Origin: a virus
Length of the DNA stretch: 47,034 bases
IMG/VR virus record: IMGVR_UViG_3300009418_000002
Location: 1-47,034 of that record
Reading direction: 5' to 3' (one strand)
Part shown: positions 8,341-17,337 of the stretch, piece by piece
Layout: the number at the start of each line of letters is the position of its first letter
How positions within the stretch are numbered: the stretch's first letter is position 1
Notes under the pieces: generated by a model
Seen by the model: only the letters and a program-made list of their open reading frames with translations
The model's database searches: none
Told to the model about the DNA's origin: nothing
Program-made: the position numbers and the translations under genes

Positions 8341-9098
8341 CAGGTGACAAGTGTTTTGACCTGTTCGATGTGTTCGGCACGGTCAAGGTTCAGGTTTCTG
8401 ACTCGTTGCTCCGTCCACCGCTTTTCTGTCCAATACTCATAGCCGTAGCGGTGCGGGTGACGTAGGGTCGAGCTATGGTCAGGGAAGGCGACTCGACCAC
8501 CGCGACCTTGAAAGAGTCCGAGCCAGTATGTGACAGATGGAAGCTCCACCTCACGTTCTCGGTCGCTACCGAATACCAAGTCCACACCATAGAGTCCAAT
8601 CTCCTCAAAGCCTTCAACAATCGCCAGGGCAATTTGATAGGCAAACGTGCAGGAAAAGTAATCCGCATAGCCTAACGCTTCAATGGATTCCATCGGGAAT
8701 CGAAGCGTATTCGGCAAATCCGGTTCGTGGTTCAACGTATACAGTGGGCGCGGATTGTTGTGAATCCACTCCATGTCGTCGGCGTTCTGCACCGACATCG
8801 GATGCAGTTCAAACCATCTGTCAGCACGAAGTCGTTCGTGTGGGTCAAGACACATCACCAGATTACATGACCACACTTCGAGGTCGGGATCATCAAACGG
8901 CAAGGCATACCGCAACGGCATCCCGCCAATAATCGCCAACCGTTTGCGCTTCGGAGACAGGTCGAGTGTGCCAGCCGCCGCGTCCAGAATCGTCCACTTA
9001 GCGTTGAGTGGATGTTCGACGACCTGCTGACTTGCTCTTGGCTTTAGATGATCCACTGGTGGTCTTTCTCGCTGCTGCTGTTCGCTTGTGAGTGGCAC
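8340..9098 (-). CDS. GT42/DUF115-like Rossmann protein, paralogue B
   Basis: This 252-residue paralogue of 3077-3898 has KRLAIIGGMPLRYALPFDDP, 'LEVWSCNLVM', 'ADRWFELHP', 'DYFSCTFAYQIALAIVEGF' and 'EEIGLYGVDLVFGSDRE', then 'YWLGLFQGRGG' and the shared HRYGYEY. It starts at a GTG inside the 3' end of the portal-MuF gene, an overlap of about 100 bases, with only a weak Shine-Dalgarno sequence, so the exact start is uncertain. As for its partner, a glycosyltransferase-like fold is inferred from the strand and motif order; activity is unproven. Confidence 0.55.
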   Translation of the reverse strand: MPLTSEQQQRERPPVDHLKPRASQQVVEHPLNAKWTILDAAAGTLDLSPKRKRLAIIGGMPLRYALPFDDPDLEVWSCNLVMCLDPHERLRADRWFELHPMSVQNADDMEWIHNNPRPLYTLNHEPDLPNTLRFPMESIEALGYADYFSCTFAYQIALAIVEGFEEIGLYGVDLVFGSDREREVELPSVTYWLGLFQGRGGRVAFPDHSSTLRHPHRYGYEYWTEKRWTEQRVRNLNLDRAEHIEQVKTLVT

Positions 9099-11532
9099 GG
9101 GCTTTCTTTCTAGGCTTTTGAGCTTTCTCTTTGGTGGTCTTCTCGACCAACACTAGCGCACATCGACAATTCGGATGCACGGGCGGTGCCGTTACACCAC
9201 CAGGATTTAGCTTTGACGAAGTGTTCGGGAAGATGGCTCCCGCATCCATGCTTATTCGCTCACCTTCAAGTTGCACGCACAATGGGTCAACGTCATACCC
9301 TGCGGTTAGCCATTCACGTTCAACATCATCTCGGTCAAGCAGATTTGCCTCAACCGCTTCTTCCCATAAGATGTTCTGTCCGGCATTGGCTGCTTTCGCC
9401 AGTTCAGTTCGAGCAATCAACTTAGCTCGCATTCGCTTATAGGCGGTTTCGATTCGATCTACCTGCCCTGCAATCTTCTCCACGTCTTTCGGATACTTCT
9501 GTGACAGTTCTTCAACGGTCACACCGCGACGCTTGGCGGCTTTCTTGAGCAGACGTTCTTCTCTGTGAATGGCAGCGTTCTTATAGAAGTCGGTCAGCCC
9601 GACCGCACTTCTGATATGCCGTGCGGTCTTGTCCGAACCCCATCCCTCTTTCACTGACGTGGCGATAATGGACTGGATGGTTTTCTTGTTTTCAATCCCC
9701 ATCTCGCTGATTAAGAGTGCGGCTTCAGTCTTTGCATAATTCACAGTCGCATTGTTCACCAGGTTAAAACTAATCGGAGCCACGCCCACAGTAATCTGCT
9801 TCCCTGTCTGGTTCTTTGTCAGTTGGATTCCCGTCTGGTCGGCGGCAAATGTCGCACCGCGTAAACACATCGACGCCAACTCGTCTTGGAGTTTGCTCAT
9901 GGTATCGAGCCAGTCTTGGAGTATCGGGTCGATGAAGGTCATCACACGATTACTCCTAACGGCTACCAGTAGCTTCTCCAGGGAAATAGATTCCTCGATA
10001 CCTTTCCACTCGCTGATAAGTTGTCGGCGCATTGCCCCTTCGCGTCGGTCAGCAAGTCTGATCAGGGTCGGTAAGCCTTCTTCACTGTCATCCTCAGCTT
10101 TCTGCTCCACGGGGAGTTCAGCCTTTTGTGCCGTGTTGGTATCTGCGACTGCTTTCACTGGCTCAATCTTGCCAGTTTCTAATGACCCTCCTTCTGCCGG
10201 TGGCGGTGTCTGCCCGAGCGAGACTTCCAGTAGATTTGATGGCATCAAATGAACGTCACCTCGATCATCATCGAGCGGGTCGTAGCCCGACAGTTCCCGC
10301 CATTCGTCAACCGTCAGGACAGCCGTGTTCGACTTAGCCGCATCGAGTTCGTGTCGCTTGTCTTCCTGCACAGGTGACTCGTAGTCCACAATCAATCGCT
10401 CGTCGTATTCAGGGATAAGCCGTTCCTGAAAGACTGACCGCAAGAACTCTAGCCGTGGTGTCAAGACATACTTGGCGAACATATAGTCAGCCGCGTCAAT
10501 CGTGGCACGGTTCGAGTTCTCGATGACGCCAAGAATCTCAGGTGGCAATCCGAACGTCTGGATAATGATGTCCCGTTGCGCTGACCGGAGTTCACTGAAC
10601 TGCATGGACCGAAAGTCGGTAGCCAGTTCTTTGACTTCAATCTCTCGACTCACAAAGTAGGGCTTGAAGGCTCGCCAGAAGCCTTGATTCTTTGACAGCC
10701 AGTCATGTTCGAGTCGTTCCACTTCTTCGGGTCGAAGTGGTGAGTCGGTTCCACTCTTTTGCTTCGGGGAGATGATCAGGTCAGGTCTGGCGCGATTGAA
10801 GAAGAACTGACGCAGATGCCGACCCGCATACTCATTTGTCTCCAGTTCGTCGGCTAACACGTTCCCCAGGCCACTTCCTCTCCCATACGGGTTCGCTGGA
10901 TTCGGATCACTGAGCCAGAGGATTTCCGTCTCTGGAATGTTGCCCTGCCATCCACGGAAGCCAATCTCGTAATGCTTTGTCTTTGGTGTTGGTGTGGCTC
11001 TGACCCAGTCCGGTGGAATCGGCCAGAAGGCGACCGGTGCTGACAAGCCGTTCCTCTGCTTGAGCAGAAACGCATCGCCAATCAAATCGAGATGCACCTG
11101 AACGGTCTTCATCATTGCTCGACCAGTCTGGAGACTGTTCCCGTAGTTCAGGGCATCGAGGAGAATGTGTTCTTCTACCTCAGCAACGTCAGCCATCTTT
11201 TGTCGCGCCTGGAGCCGTGAGTCTGGTGAACCGACCTGCATGGCTCGTGTGCGAACCGCCCGTCCCTCTTTCTGATGCACATAGAGACTCCAATGTGTTG
11301 ACGCAATGGCGGTCGCTATCTTGGCACTGCACGCACGCAACCACGGCATCTCGGAATACGCATTCAGAAGATTCCTGGTGCCTTTCTGCGGGGCATCGCC
11401 TCGCTCGGAAGGAAACAGGGCGTTCAATAATCCGTGCGTGTCGGTATTGATTTTCGTGTCGTCGCTGAAGACACTGACTACCGCTTTGCTGGCGGCTTTT
11501 AACTTTTCGACGAATGTGGCAGAACTATCCAT
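8998..11532 (-). CDS. portal protein fused to Mu gpF-like head protein
   Basis: This 844-residue protein starts at the ATG ending at 11532, which has a strong AGAGGG; a TTG six codons upstream is less likely. The N-terminal 430 residues are HK97-type portal: 'ALNYGNSLQTGRAMMKTVQVHLDLIGDAFLLK', 'GLGNVLADELETNEYAGRHLRQFFFNRARPDLII', 'FGLPPEILGVIENSNRATIDAADYMFAKYVLTPRLEFL' and 'RLIVDYESP'. The C-terminal third has Mu gpF signs: 'RAKLIARTELAKAANAGQNILW', 'REWLTAGYDVDPLC' and 'PPVHPNCRCAL'. The tail is Lys/Arg/Ser-rich. The portal is the head gate and MuF is a minor head protein. Here they are one continuous chain. Confidence 0.92.
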   Translation of the reverse strand: MDSSATFVEKLKAASKAVVSVFSDDTKINTDTHGLLNALFPSERGDAPQKGTRNLLNAYSEMPWLRACSAKIATAIASTHWSLYVHQKEGRAVRTRAMQVGSPDSRLQARQKMADVAEVEEHILLDALNYGNSLQTGRAMMKTVQVHLDLIGDAFLLKQRNGLSAPVAFWPIPPDWVRATPTPKTKHYEIGFRGWQGNIPETEILWLSDPNPANPYGRGSGLGNVLADELETNEYAGRHLRQFFFNRARPDLIISPKQKSGTDSPLRPEEVERLEHDWLSKNQGFWRAFKPYFVSREIEVKELATDFRSMQFSELRSAQRDIIIQTFGLPPEILGVIENSNRATIDAADYMFAKYVLTPRLEFLRSVFQERLIPEYDERLIVDYESPVQEDKRHELDAAKSNTAVLTVDEWRELSGYDPLDDDRGDVHLMPSNLLEVSLGQTPPPAEGGSLETGKIEPVKAVADTNTAQKAELPVEQKAEDDSEEGLPTLIRLADRREGAMRRQLISEWKGIEESISLEKLLVAVRSNRVMTFIDPILQDWLDTMSKLQDELASMCLRGATFAADQTGIQLTKNQTGKQITVGVAPISFNLVNNATVNYAKTEAALLISEMGIENKKTIQSIIATSVKEGWGSDKTARHIRSAVGLTDFYKNAAIHREERLLKKAAKRRGVTVEELSQKYPKDVEKIAGQVDRIETAYKRMRAKLIARTELAKAANAGQNILWEEAVEANLLDRDDVEREWLTAGYDVDPLCVQLEGERISMDAGAIFPNTSSKLNPGGVTAPPVHPNCRCALVLVEKTTKEKAQKPRKKARATHKRTAAARKTTSGSSKAKSKSAGRRTSTQR

Positions 11533-11534
11533 AG

Positions 11535-12866
11535 TCAACCCTCTGGCCAATAGACACCATCGCTTTTCAGAGCATTCGACACGGTCTGCGAAGCTCGACT
11601 CTTGCGAATGGCGGCAAGGCGTTCTTGTGTGTCTGACGACGGTCGGTCAAATTCCAACAGCCGCCAATCTTTGTTGGCAAACCGACGACGGGCTTCAACG
11701 GCCAAGGCCAAGGCACAGACGCAATCATCGTGCATGCCAGGTGGCGCAGAATACCGCACGCCGGTCGGCGTATATTCATATTGGAAGGACATCAGTTCGT
11801 TCGACACGACACCATCGGGATATGTCACCTGCTGATTGCCTATCGCCACGACCAGTCCTTCGATGAGTTGTTGTTTACTGCTACTGCTAAATTTGAATCC
11901 TTCAAAGTGTGCGCCCGTATTCGACGCACGAGCCACCTTCTGTAGAGACTCTAACACCGGATCGCCCAATCCGGTAGAGTCAATCAGGGCAGGTCGGTCT
12001 CCGACAAGTTTTACAATGTCGTCAATCGTTTCATTCCACGGCCGTTGCCAGCGAAGCATCTGCGTACACTGTCCCGACTGGTCAAGGGCGATACCCACTG
12101 TCCAGTCCACTGACTTCGCCAAGTCCCATCCCCACACTGCCGTCTCCTCGGTGGACAGTTCCATCACACACGAGTTGATCGCGTCAGCCGTGCCGAACGG
12201 ACAGCCTTCGTCATCAGACGGTTCGGCTTCATAGAGTTCTTGAAAGGCGGCAGTGTTACCACGGAAGACACTCTTGGCATCGAGGACTTCGTCTTTGTCT
12301 AACACGCCAGCGTCAATCGCGTCCCAGGCCGTGATCTTGGCGTAGTGCCAATCCGGTTCACCACTCTCGGCACGACGGGCGAGTTGGTACGCCCAGTTGC
12401 GGCGACCCTTGACATTGCCAATGACACGCACCGAACCGCCTGTGGCAGTGATGGTCGTCCGTGCGGCAATCCACGCATCTTCTTTACACCGTGACGCCTC
12501 GTCAATCACCATGCCATAGACATCCTCACCATAGAGGGCATCTGGTTTATCGGCTGACTTGAACGCGATGATCGTGTTCGACGGACGGACATGAATCTCT
12601 AAGCCTTGTTCATGGGCTTCATAGAGACTGGTATCGAGATATTGCTTGAGCCGTTTGAAGGCAATCTTGGACTGTTCTCGAATCGGCGCAATCCACCAGT
12701 ATTGATTCCCTGTTTTCCCTTGCAGGGCTTGCTCGAACAGCCAGATAATACAGCCGACCGTCTTGCCGCTTTTCGTGCTGGCCTCAATCACGCTATACCG
12801 CGCAGGAGAGAAGATGGCTTCTAACTGCTTGGGATACATCCACGGGCGAGAGTATCGCGCAATCAC
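11535..12866 (-). CDS. terminase large subunit
   Basis: This 443-residue protein starts with GTG, overlapping the small subunit by GTGA. The N-terminal ATPase has Walker A EASTKSGKTVGC (about 28-39) and Walker B YGMVIDEASR (IDEA about 121-124), with the coupling motif near 'TGGSVRVIGN'. The C-terminal nuclease (RNase H-like) has 'VWGWDLAKSVDWTVGIALD' and later Asp residues ('LIDSTGLGDPV', 'HDDCVCALALA'). It pumps DNA into the prohead and cuts it. Length and order of motifs are normal for terminases. Confidence 0.95.
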   Translation of the reverse strand: MIARYSRPWMYPKQLEAIFSPARYSVIEASTKSGKTVGCIIWLFEQALQGKTGNQYWWIAPIREQSKIAFKRLKQYLDTSLYEAHEQGLEIHVRPSNTIIAFKSADKPDALYGEDVYGMVIDEASRCKEDAWIAARTTITATGGSVRVIGNVKGRRNWAYQLARRAESGEPDWHYAKITAWDAIDAGVLDKDEVLDAKSVFRGNTAAFQELYEAEPSDDEGCPFGTADAINSCVMELSTEETAVWGWDLAKSVDWTVGIALDQSGQCTQMLRWQRPWNETIDDIVKLVGDRPALIDSTGLGDPVLESLQKVARASNTGAHFEGFKFSSSSKQQLIEGLVVAIGNQQVTYPDGVVSNELMSFQYEYTPTGVRYSAPPGMHDDCVCALALAVEARRRFANKDWRLLEFDRPSSDTQERLAAIRKSRASQTVSNALKSDGVYWPEG

Positions 12867-13306
12867 GTTTCGTCCTTCGTGGTGTTGCTGCTCAGAAGAC
12901 GCTTTACGAGTGATGCCTTGTGTGGTGGTGGTGGAATGTTGAGCTTGATTTCAATCTCGTTGTTCTCGCCCTGCCCCATGTGTTCCACTTTGTCGCCGTA
13001 GGTTTCACGGCGATGCGCCTTGAGAATAAAGATGGCCGCGAGGTCGCTCTTCTCCCTGGCACGCTTATGCAATGAGGCAAGTGTGAGGTCAAGCCCGTCT
13101 TCAATAGCTTCGTTCCATGCTTCTCGAAACTGTTTATTCTTGTCGCGTTCCCGATAGACGACTGCACGGCTGACACCAGCCTTCCGAGCCGCAATCGCAA
13201 TCACCGGCATCACTGCCAGCGTCGCCAGGAACACCGGCTTCCATTCACCAGCCGACTTCGGGCTGACACCCTTCTTGCGTCCTCCGAGTTTCTTTGGTGC
13301 TACCAT
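12863..13306 (-). CDS. terminase small subunit
   Basis: This 147-residue protein has a helix-turn-helix-like segment 'PVIAIAARKAGVSRAVVYRERDKNKQFREAW' (about residues 34-64), a helical middle and an acidic-proline tail. This is the usual form of terminase small subunits that bind the packaging start site. The N-terminus is basic (APKKLGGRKKG). The start is an ATG with GAGGA. It overlaps terL by four bases. Confidence 0.85.
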   Translation of the reverse strand: MVAPKKLGGRKKGVSPKSAGEWKPVFLATLAVMPVIAIAARKAGVSRAVVYRERDKNKQFREAWNEAIEDGLDLTLASLHKRAREKSDLAAIFILKAHRRETYGDKVEHMGQGENNEIEIKLNIPPPPHKASLVKRLLSSNTTKDET

Positions 13307-13313
13307 ATCGTCC

Positions 13314-13568
13314 TCACTGTGTCAGTCTCCGCGAGATCCACATGCCAAGTATCGCACCGAGACTTGCTCCGACGCCATACGACGCAGCGAACTCCCACGA
13401 CTGATACCCGCTCGATGTGCCAGCGTTTAGCCACCAGACAAAACTAATCAGGAACGCGGTGCATCCGGCATAACCATACTGCCCTCGGCTAATGAACACG
13501 GTCGATGCGCTGACGGGTGCGACTTGCAGACAGCCACGGAGTACCATCTCCAGCACGTCGCCCATCAT
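13314..13568 (-). CDS. small two-helix membrane protein
   Basis: This 84-residue protein starts at the first of two adjacent ATGs, in an ATGA overlap with the methyltransferase gene; AAGGTG lies just upstream, and the second ATG at 13565 has better spacing. Two hydrophobic stretches are visible: GYAGCTAFLISFVWWLNAG and YGVGASLGAILGMWISRRL. Position before the terminase genes gives no clear role. It could be an accessory holin-like or superinfection protein, but that is speculation. Confidence 0.6.
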   Translation of the reverse strand: MMGDVLEMVLRGCLQVAPVSASTVFISRGQYGYAGCTAFLISFVWWLNAGTSSGYQSWEFAASYGVGASLGAILGMWISRRLTQ

Positions 13569-14800
13569 GTCACCTTGGTCGCGGTCTTCCCCGTGAACGC
13601 TTCCCATCGATCAATCGTGACCTGGCAATAGGACGGTTCGATTTCGATGCCGTAGCAATGACGGCTTAGTTGTTCGGCTGCAATAATCGTTGATCCAGAA
13701 CCTAAAAACCCATCGAACACTATGTCATCAGACACACAACTGTTGCGGATAGCTCGACTCATTAAATCATTTGGTTTTGTAGTCGGATGATCGGGACTGG
13801 TTGGTGGACGTGGTATTTCCCACACCGTCGTTTGTGTGCGGTCGTTTATAAAATAATGCGATTTGCCTGACTTCCATCCGTACCATAACGATTCGTGCTG
13901 CCAGTGGTAATCCTGACGACTTAAAACCATTCTGTCTTTAACCCACACAATCATTTGTCGAATTTCGTGTATTGTTTCCAACGCATTCACAACCTGTCGA
14001 TCTCCACCTGACGCACAAACATAAAAACTTCCACCAGACGACAATGGCCATGCTGCAATTGCGCTTTTAAGAAATAAAGCAAACGACTCCGGTGACAGAG
14101 AATCGTTTGGCACAACCAATCCATCTGTGCGTCGTCTGCGCTTTTTTAATTGTTCTATGCTGGCATCATCTTGGTATCCGACGTTATAAGGTGGATCAGT
14201 AAATATCATTTGAGCTTTGTTTCCATTCATTACCAGCGCCACGTCATCGGCGTTCGTGCAGTCACCGCACAGCAACCGGTGGTCGCCAAGCGTAAACAGA
14301 TCACCCGTCTTAATATCCGTAGCGCGTTTCGCTGGCACATCATCAGGATCGGTAAGACCACCATCAGGCTCAGGAGTCTCCAATAGGTCAGCGAGTTCGT
14401 CCTCGTAAAAGAACGGCGACAAGTCCAGCCCATCCTCCGCATCCTTCAGCAACTGGCCAACATCCCACTCAGCTAATTCACCAGTGCGGTTGTCATACAA
14501 CGCCAGGTCGCGCTTCTGAGCCTCTGACAGCCCCGTACGGCGCACCGCGACAAGCTCTGACCCCTTAGCCTCAACCACCTTCAGGTCGGTGATACCAGCC
14601 TCGCCAGCGGCTTCTATGGTCGCGTTCCCTGCCAGCACTTCGTTGTTCTCATCAATGACAATCGAGCGACCGGTGCCGACCTTGTGTAGTGCCTCGACAA
14701 TCATGCCGACATTTCGTGGCGTGTGCTTGCGTCGGTTGTTCGGGTCAGGAACTAAGTCCTTGATATGAGTAAGCGGCTTTGCTCTTTTTTTAGGTGTCAC
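13565..14800 (-). CDS. ParB-like domain fused to DNA (amino) methyltransferase
   Basis: This 411-residue protein starts with GTG. Residues 10-110 form a ParB/Srx-type domain ('IKDLVPDPNNRRKHT', 'VIDENNEVLAGNATIEAA', 'LSEAQKRDLALYDNR'). Residues about 165-405 are a beta-class amino-methyltransferase: 'LLCGDC', catalytic TDPPYNVGYQ (DPPY at 202-205), then the S-adenosylmethionine loop DGFLGSGSTIIAAE near 365-375. It is expected to methylate adenine or N4-cytosine in phage DNA. The fusion is known in phages. Its place just before terminase suggests marking of DNA for packaging or protection from host restriction. Confidence 0.92.
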   Translation of the reverse strand: MTPKKRAKPLTHIKDLVPDPNNRRKHTPRNVGMIVEALHKVGTGRSIVIDENNEVLAGNATIEAAGEAGITDLKVVEAKGSELVAVRRTGLSEAQKRDLALYDNRTGELAEWDVGQLLKDAEDGLDLSPFFYEDELADLLETPEPDGGLTDPDDVPAKRATDIKTGDLFTLGDHRLLCGDCTNADDVALVMNGNKAQMIFTDPPYNVGYQDDASIEQLKKRRRRTDGLVVPNDSLSPESFALFLKSAIAAWPLSSGGSFYVCASGGDRQVVNALETIHEIRQMIVWVKDRMVLSRQDYHWQHESLWYGWKSGKSHYFINDRTQTTVWEIPRPPTSPDHPTTKPNDLMSRAIRNSCVSDDIVFDGFLGSGSTIIAAEQLSRHCYGIEIEPSYCQVTIDRWEAFTGKTATKVT

Positions 14801-14821
14801 CTTTTGAGACTTTCCTCTCTA

Positions 14822-15406
14822 TTAAGCATATCCTGCTGCCCCGCCTCTTACTGACGCACCGTCACGATAGAGATGTTGCTGGTGTTTATAGTGACGTAAT
14901 TCATCAGGTGAACGAAGCTCACGAATCTTCTTGGCGTAGGCTTGTCCTGTGGAGAATGTTTTCAGATGGGCGCGGTCGAGAATCTCTGAATACAGACACC
15001 AACCGAGAAGCGTATAGTCCGTCTTAATATCCTGCTCTGTCTGGTTCCACGTTTCACACAGCATGAGTGCATACGCATCCACTGATTTTAAGTCTCTGTT
15101 CTTTTTCAGCGGCACGATAAGATGGTCGGTGCGTCTGGTAACAGCTTTGACATCCACACGTAGACCAGAAGGCAAGACGCAATCGTAGCCACCGAAACGC
15201 GGTTCAGTCGTAAGGTCTGGATAAGCATTCATTAACTTAGAGAACGCCACCTCTGCACCAAAGCCACGTCGCTCCATGACCATTGGTGAGGAATTCGCAT
15301 AGAGCGCATCTGTCACACCAGCCTTTCGGTTGCTCAGATACCGACAGTTCGAGACAAACTCAACGAGACGCAGTTCTGTCTTGTTCAATGTCGTGCTGTT
15401 ATCCAT
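14822..15406 (-). CDS. putative PD-(D/E)XK-type nuclease-like protein
   Basis: This 194-residue protein contains 'ERRGFGAEVAFSKLMN' followed by 'RFGGYDCVLPSGLRVDVKAVTRRTDHLIVPL'. An acidic helix, then D, then a strand 'VDVKAV' fits the E...D...(D/E)xK layout of PD-(D/E)XK nucleases (E near 50, D near 75, DVK near 86). The rest is helical. The start is an ATG with AGGGGATAG. Such phage proteins can be resolvases or restriction-like enzymes. The family is not certain. Confidence 0.6.
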   Translation of the reverse strand: MDNSTTLNKTELRLVEFVSNCRYLSNRKAGVTDALYANSSPMVMERRGFGAEVAFSKLMNAYPDLTTEPRFGGYDCVLPSGLRVDVKAVTRRTDHLIVPLKKNRDLKSVDAYALMLCETWNQTEQDIKTDYTLLGWCLYSEILDRAHLKTFSTGQAYAKKIRELRSPDELRHYKHQQHLYRDGASVRGGAAGYA

Positions 15407-15408
15407 GT

Positions 15409-16641
15409 CTATCCCCTTTTCATATTCATTTCATAGACCTTCTGAACAGCTTGCCCCAGTACGGCTCCCACCCGCACAGCATCCGTGTCGCTCATGGATG
15501 CAATGATATTGCCACATGACCGATGTAACAAGATTCCCGCACGAAATGACAGGGCTAACACCTGGTTAAGCTCGGCGTCTGTAAGTCCAGTAAGACGAAA
15601 GTGAACTGGATACCCTTCCATTAAGCCAGGCGTTCCATTCGCCTCAGCATTGAAGGCTTCGCGTAGAACATGACCTCGTTCCCACATTCGTTCACTAATC
15701 GACTCCGTGCGATATCGTGTGATGACTTCCTTGGCGGCTGATAGTCCAAGCAACGACCCGCCAAACGTGCTACTGATCAGTTGAGCTTCTTCCATGACAT
15801 CTCGCGTCCCACAGATAGCGGCAATCGGGACACCGTTGCCAAGAGCTTTCCCAAAGCACGCAATGTCAGGAATCGTGTCGCTCTTGCACCAGAGTTGTTG
15901 ACTGCCACCGAGCGCATGACGGAAACCGAAAATCATTTCGTCGAAGATTAACAGTGCCCCATGCTTGTCAGCGAGTCGTCGAGCTTCGGTGTAGAACCGT
16001 CGTTGTGAATGCTGCGTGATATCCAGTGAGTCGGCAACAGGAAAACGATACGGCTCGATCACAATCGCTGCCACCGCATTAGGTAAGGGGTCATCGAGTG
16101 AGTCCAATACTCTTGCAAGGTCGGCGTGGTCGTTATCACGGAACGTCGTGATGTGATCGTTGACCTTGCTGTAGTATTCTGTCGCGTTCTTGGGATCGGC
16201 ATAGCGATGTGGAGCTTGACACCATTCATGCCAGCCATGATACGAATGTTGAGCCACTACCACTGTGCTTTGACCTGTAACGGCACGCGCAATCTGCACG
16301 GCTCCCTGCATGGCTTCGCTGCCAGTCATGACGAACCGCGTCATCTCTGCACACGGAATAACTTCTGACAACCTGGTGGCGACTTCATTCTCAAGGCGAT
16401 GGGGCAATGACAGAATTGACCCCATCGTCAGGGCATCACTCACGGCCTTCGTGACTCCCACATCCCCATAGCCCAGTGAAATCGCGCCAAGTCCTGCGAC
16501 TAAATCAATCACCTTGGACTCGTCAGAACACACGACACGACACCCTGACCCCGACTCGGCATAGCAAGGATAGACGTCGGTTGGCCCAACGGCACCAAAG
16601 GCTTTCGACCGTGTTTGCGAATCGCCTGGTGTGTGCAACAT
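15409..16641 (-). CDS. PLP aminotransferase of the HemL/class III type
   Basis: This 410-residue protein is a pyridoxal-phosphate enzyme of the glutamate-1-semialdehyde aminomutase group: 'VTGSEAMQGAVQIARAVTGQSTVVVAQHSYHGWHEW', 'AAIVIEPYR', 'GALLIFDEMIFGFRHALGG', and the PLP lysine in ACFGKALGNGVPIAAICG. In this cassette it is more likely an aminotransferase for a sugar intermediate than a tetrapyrrole enzyme. It is often paired with SpsF-like cytidylyltransferases in surface-sugar loci. It starts directly after the TAG of 16642-17337, with GGGGCG upstream. Confidence 0.85.
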   Translation of the reverse strand: MLHTPGDSQTRSKAFGAVGPTDVYPCYAESGSGCRVVCSDESKVIDLVAGLGAISLGYGDVGVTKAVSDALTMGSILSLPHRLENEVATRLSEVIPCAEMTRFVMTGSEAMQGAVQIARAVTGQSTVVVAQHSYHGWHEWCQAPHRYADPKNATEYYSKVNDHITTFRDNDHADLARVLDSLDDPLPNAVAAIVIEPYRFPVADSLDITQHSQRRFYTEARRLADKHGALLIFDEMIFGFRHALGGSQQLWCKSDTIPDIACFGKALGNGVPIAAICGTRDVMEEAQLISSTFGGSLLGLSAAKEVITRYRTESISERMWERGHVLREAFNAEANGTPGLMEGYPVHFRLTGLTDAELNQVLALSFRAGILLHRSCGNIIASMSDTDAVRVGAVLGQAVQKVYEMNMKRG

Positions 16642-17337
16642 CTACGACGCCCCTTTCAACATCCCGCAGAGGCGTGCCCCCTCAAGGACGTTCTGTGCCG
16701 AGTAGTCGTGAGGCACGAGATATCCACACACCTGTCGAACTCGGTCAAGGTCTTTTTGTCGATCCACGCTGAGCTTCAGATAGCCATAGTCGTGTTCGGA
16801 TAATACGTCATGAGTTTTATAGTTCGAGCGAATCCACGGCGTAACGTGTTCACGGTCATGGCGAGCATTCGCACGTTGAGCCGCCTCATGTAAGACTTTG
16901 GCTGACATGACTTCCGTATCAAACCCATCCGGCCATCGCGCTTGACGGCCGACATTAGACACATAGTCATAGGTCGATTTCAGGTATTCGTCCAAAACGT
17001 ATGACGACACATCTGAGGCCAGCAACGGACAATCACCAGTGATACGCATCACCACATCGGCCTTCATAAATCGTGCAGCATGATCCATGCGTCCCAACAC
17101 ATCCCACTCCGACCCACGATAGACACAGATACCACTCGATGGACGCTCAAATACTGCCGCCAACCGATCATCATGTCCGTTGACACTGGTAACAAGACAG
17201 ATTCCGGTGAGTCCTTCTATGCGAGAGACACGAGTTATGACGTGCTGAATCATGGACTGACCAGCAATTTGAGAGAGCGATTTTCCCGGCAATCGCTTCG
17301 ACCCCATACGAGCCTGAATCAGCGCGACAACTTTCAA
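16642..17337 (-). CDS. SpsF/NeuA-like cytidylyltransferase
   Basis: This 231-residue protein begins KVVALIQARMGSKRLPGKSLSQIAGQSMIQHVITR, the nucleotide-binding signature of CMP-sugar synthetases and SpsF. It also has 'IRITGDCPLLASDV'-type sequence (MRITGDCPLLASDVSSYVLDEY) for substrate and metal. It would activate a nonulosonic acid or similar sugar with CTP. The start is a TTG in a TTGA overlap with the upstream gene; no internal ATG would keep the signature. The neighbours are the synthase and acetyltransferases. Confidence 0.85.
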   Translation of the reverse strand: MKVVALIQARMGSKRLPGKSLSQIAGQSMIQHVITRVSRIEGLTGICLVTSVNGHDDRLAAVFERPSSGICVYRGSEWDVLGRMDHAARFMKADVVMRITGDCPLLASDVSSYVLDEYLKSTYDYVSNVGRQARWPDGFDTEVMSAKVLHEAAQRANARHDREHVTPWIRSNYKTHDVLSEHDYGYLKLSVDRQKDLDRVRQVCGYLVPHDYSAQNVLEGARLCGMLKGAS

